DNA of 64,000 bases from Paenochrobactrum glaciei. GTDB lineage: Bacteria > Pseudomonadota > Alphaproteobacteria > Rhizobiales > Rhizobiaceae. How positions within the stretch are numbered: position 1 is the first letter of the stretch; the number at the start of each line of letters is the position of its first letter. The DNA lies in assembly GCF_039522165.1 (NCBI RefSeq), contig NZ_BAAADE010000007.1, positions 1 through 64,000 of the forward strand, given 5' to 3'. Below, in pieces: positions 63,447 through 64,000 of this stretch. Under the pieces are notes generated by a model. It did not search any database. It was not told the origin of the DNA and saw only the letters and a list, made by a program, of their open reading frames with translations. Both the position numbers and the translations under genes were made by a program.

Positions 63447-63673
63447 ACAATTGATCATTCTACGCAGCTGCTTTCACAGGGGCTTTATAGTGCTTAATCC
63501 AACTATAAAGTGAATGTGTACTTACGCCCAAGCGACGAGAAACATCTGCTACGGAATAACCGCGCACAGTAATTTGTTTAATAGCATCAAGTTTGAACGT
63601 GTCAGTGAAATTAGCTCTTTACCCATCATAAGCTCCTTGCCTCTTTTTTAAGTCAAAAGGTGCCTACAAATCC
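63418..63673 (-). mobile_element. Remnant of a second IS3-family element (orfA, minus strand)
   Basis: Reading on the minus strand, AAGGAG precedes ATG 63629, and after an early frameshift the OrfA core appears: DTFKLDAIKQITVRGYSVAD then VSRRLGVSTHSLYSWIKHY, a stop, and NDQLSEIRRLKQEIARVT. The outer end near 63673 (TGGATTTGTAGGCACC) is the likely terminal repeat. It joins the IS30 remnant at about 63418, so one inserted into or recombined with the other. Confidence 0.78.
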
Positions 63674-63766
63674 AGGGATTATTCAACGCTTTCCATGCAC
63701 ACATATTGGTAATATCTGTTTACATTGTTATACAAGCCTCCTTGCAACTCAGTAAATTCTCTATTT

Positions 63767-64000
63767 CTATGTGGCTAGCCTAGGTGCAGGATACACCTCA
63801 CCATCAAACAGTTTTCGCGCGGTTCTTAAAGAGCCTGCGCCAGTGACTTTACCACTGCTGTCCCGTTTAATGAGAACATCTGCGGAACCACTTGGATGTT
63901 CAATAAAAAAACTCTCACCATCAGGTTGAACTGCAATCTCTGCTGCTGGAGATCCAGCTAACGTGCAGGCTGTTGCGATACTCACAGCTGCAAAAACCCC
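63767..64000 (-). CDS. PrpF-family isomerase, C-terminal fragment (runs off the window)
   Basis: The frame is open to the window edge, so only about 77 C-terminal residues are seen. IEHPSGSADVLIKRDSSGKV then TGAGSLRTARKLFDGEVYPA matches the C-terminus of PrpF/4-oxalomesaconate tautomerase-like proteins (diaminopimelate-epimerase fold). The reaction cannot be assigned. The stop at 63767 is intact. The gene lies beside the IS remnants, but this end shows no sign of damage. Confidence 0.7.
   Translation of the reverse strand, partial: GVFAAVSIATACTLAGSPAAEIAVQPDGESFFIEHPSGSADVLIKRDSSGKVTGAGSLRTARKLFDGEVYPAPRLAT

Overview
The window looks like chromosome of an alphaproteobacterium of the order Hyphomicrobiales, probably a Brucellaceae/Bartonellaceae relative of moderate GC. 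The basis is gene content and order: an rsmB-heparinase II/III-purH block, ffh-chorismate mutase-rpsP with an Ala/Glu-tailed S16, rsfS-rlmH-envC-ctpA-rppH, an SDHAF4-type small protein, an IalB-family protein and a RirA-type iron box. No rRNA, tRNA, CRISPR array or phage module was seen. I could not run searches, so the genus is inference.

Layout. 1-158: tail of an IS3-family element. 0.2-14.2 kb: housekeeping (SDHAF4-like, htpX, rsmB, heparinase-like, purH, a UMF1-type MFS transporter, a LemA/TPM/TPM cluster, rpsP, chorismate mutase, ffh, an MltB-type transglycosylase). 14.2-19.7 kb: beta-carbonic anhydrase, pyridoxal kinase, mmsA with a divergent LysR regulator and a duplicated gene tail, DUF1275. 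19.9-27.7 kb: a bacterial alpha-2-macroglobulin coupled to penicillin-binding protein 1C. 27.8-36.6 kb: rppH, ctpA, envC-like, rlmH, rsfS, DMT exporter, nitrilase, ABC-F. 36.6-48.5 kb: a minus-strand surface block consisting of a Cys-less SUOX-fold periplasmic protein, histidine kinase, response regulator, a 2,660-residue glycine-rich autotransporter and an IalB-like protein, preceded by an unknown secreted protein with a possible Cys-His-Asp triad. 48.7-52.7 kb: a methionine-synthesis module (flavin reductase, MesD, MesX/DUF1852) divergent from a MetR-like regulator whose leader is a cobalamin riboswitch. 52.8-56.6 kb: AbgT transporter plus M20 amidohydrolase with a divergent LysR regulator. 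56.7-61 kb: a Fec-type iron-signalling set (ECF sigma, FecR, STN-domain TonB receptor). 61.2-64 kb: a TRIC-type channel, then decay: a 5'-truncated phnX, three broken IS remnants and the 3' end of a PrpF-family gene.

The most interesting circuit is at 48.7-52.7 kb. A B12 riboswitch does not sit on the methionine synthase itself but on the gene for the LysR regulator transcribed away from it. The likely logic is: B12 present, MetR off, oxygen-dependent folate-independent MesD/MesX off. Second is the surface block, where a sensor-kinase-regulator operon lies directly upstream of a giant autotransporter, with a palindrome and 10-bp-phased direct repeats in the gap. Third is the iron block, with a TGA-N9-TCA box before the sigma factor and a perfect 25-bp palindrome before the receptor.
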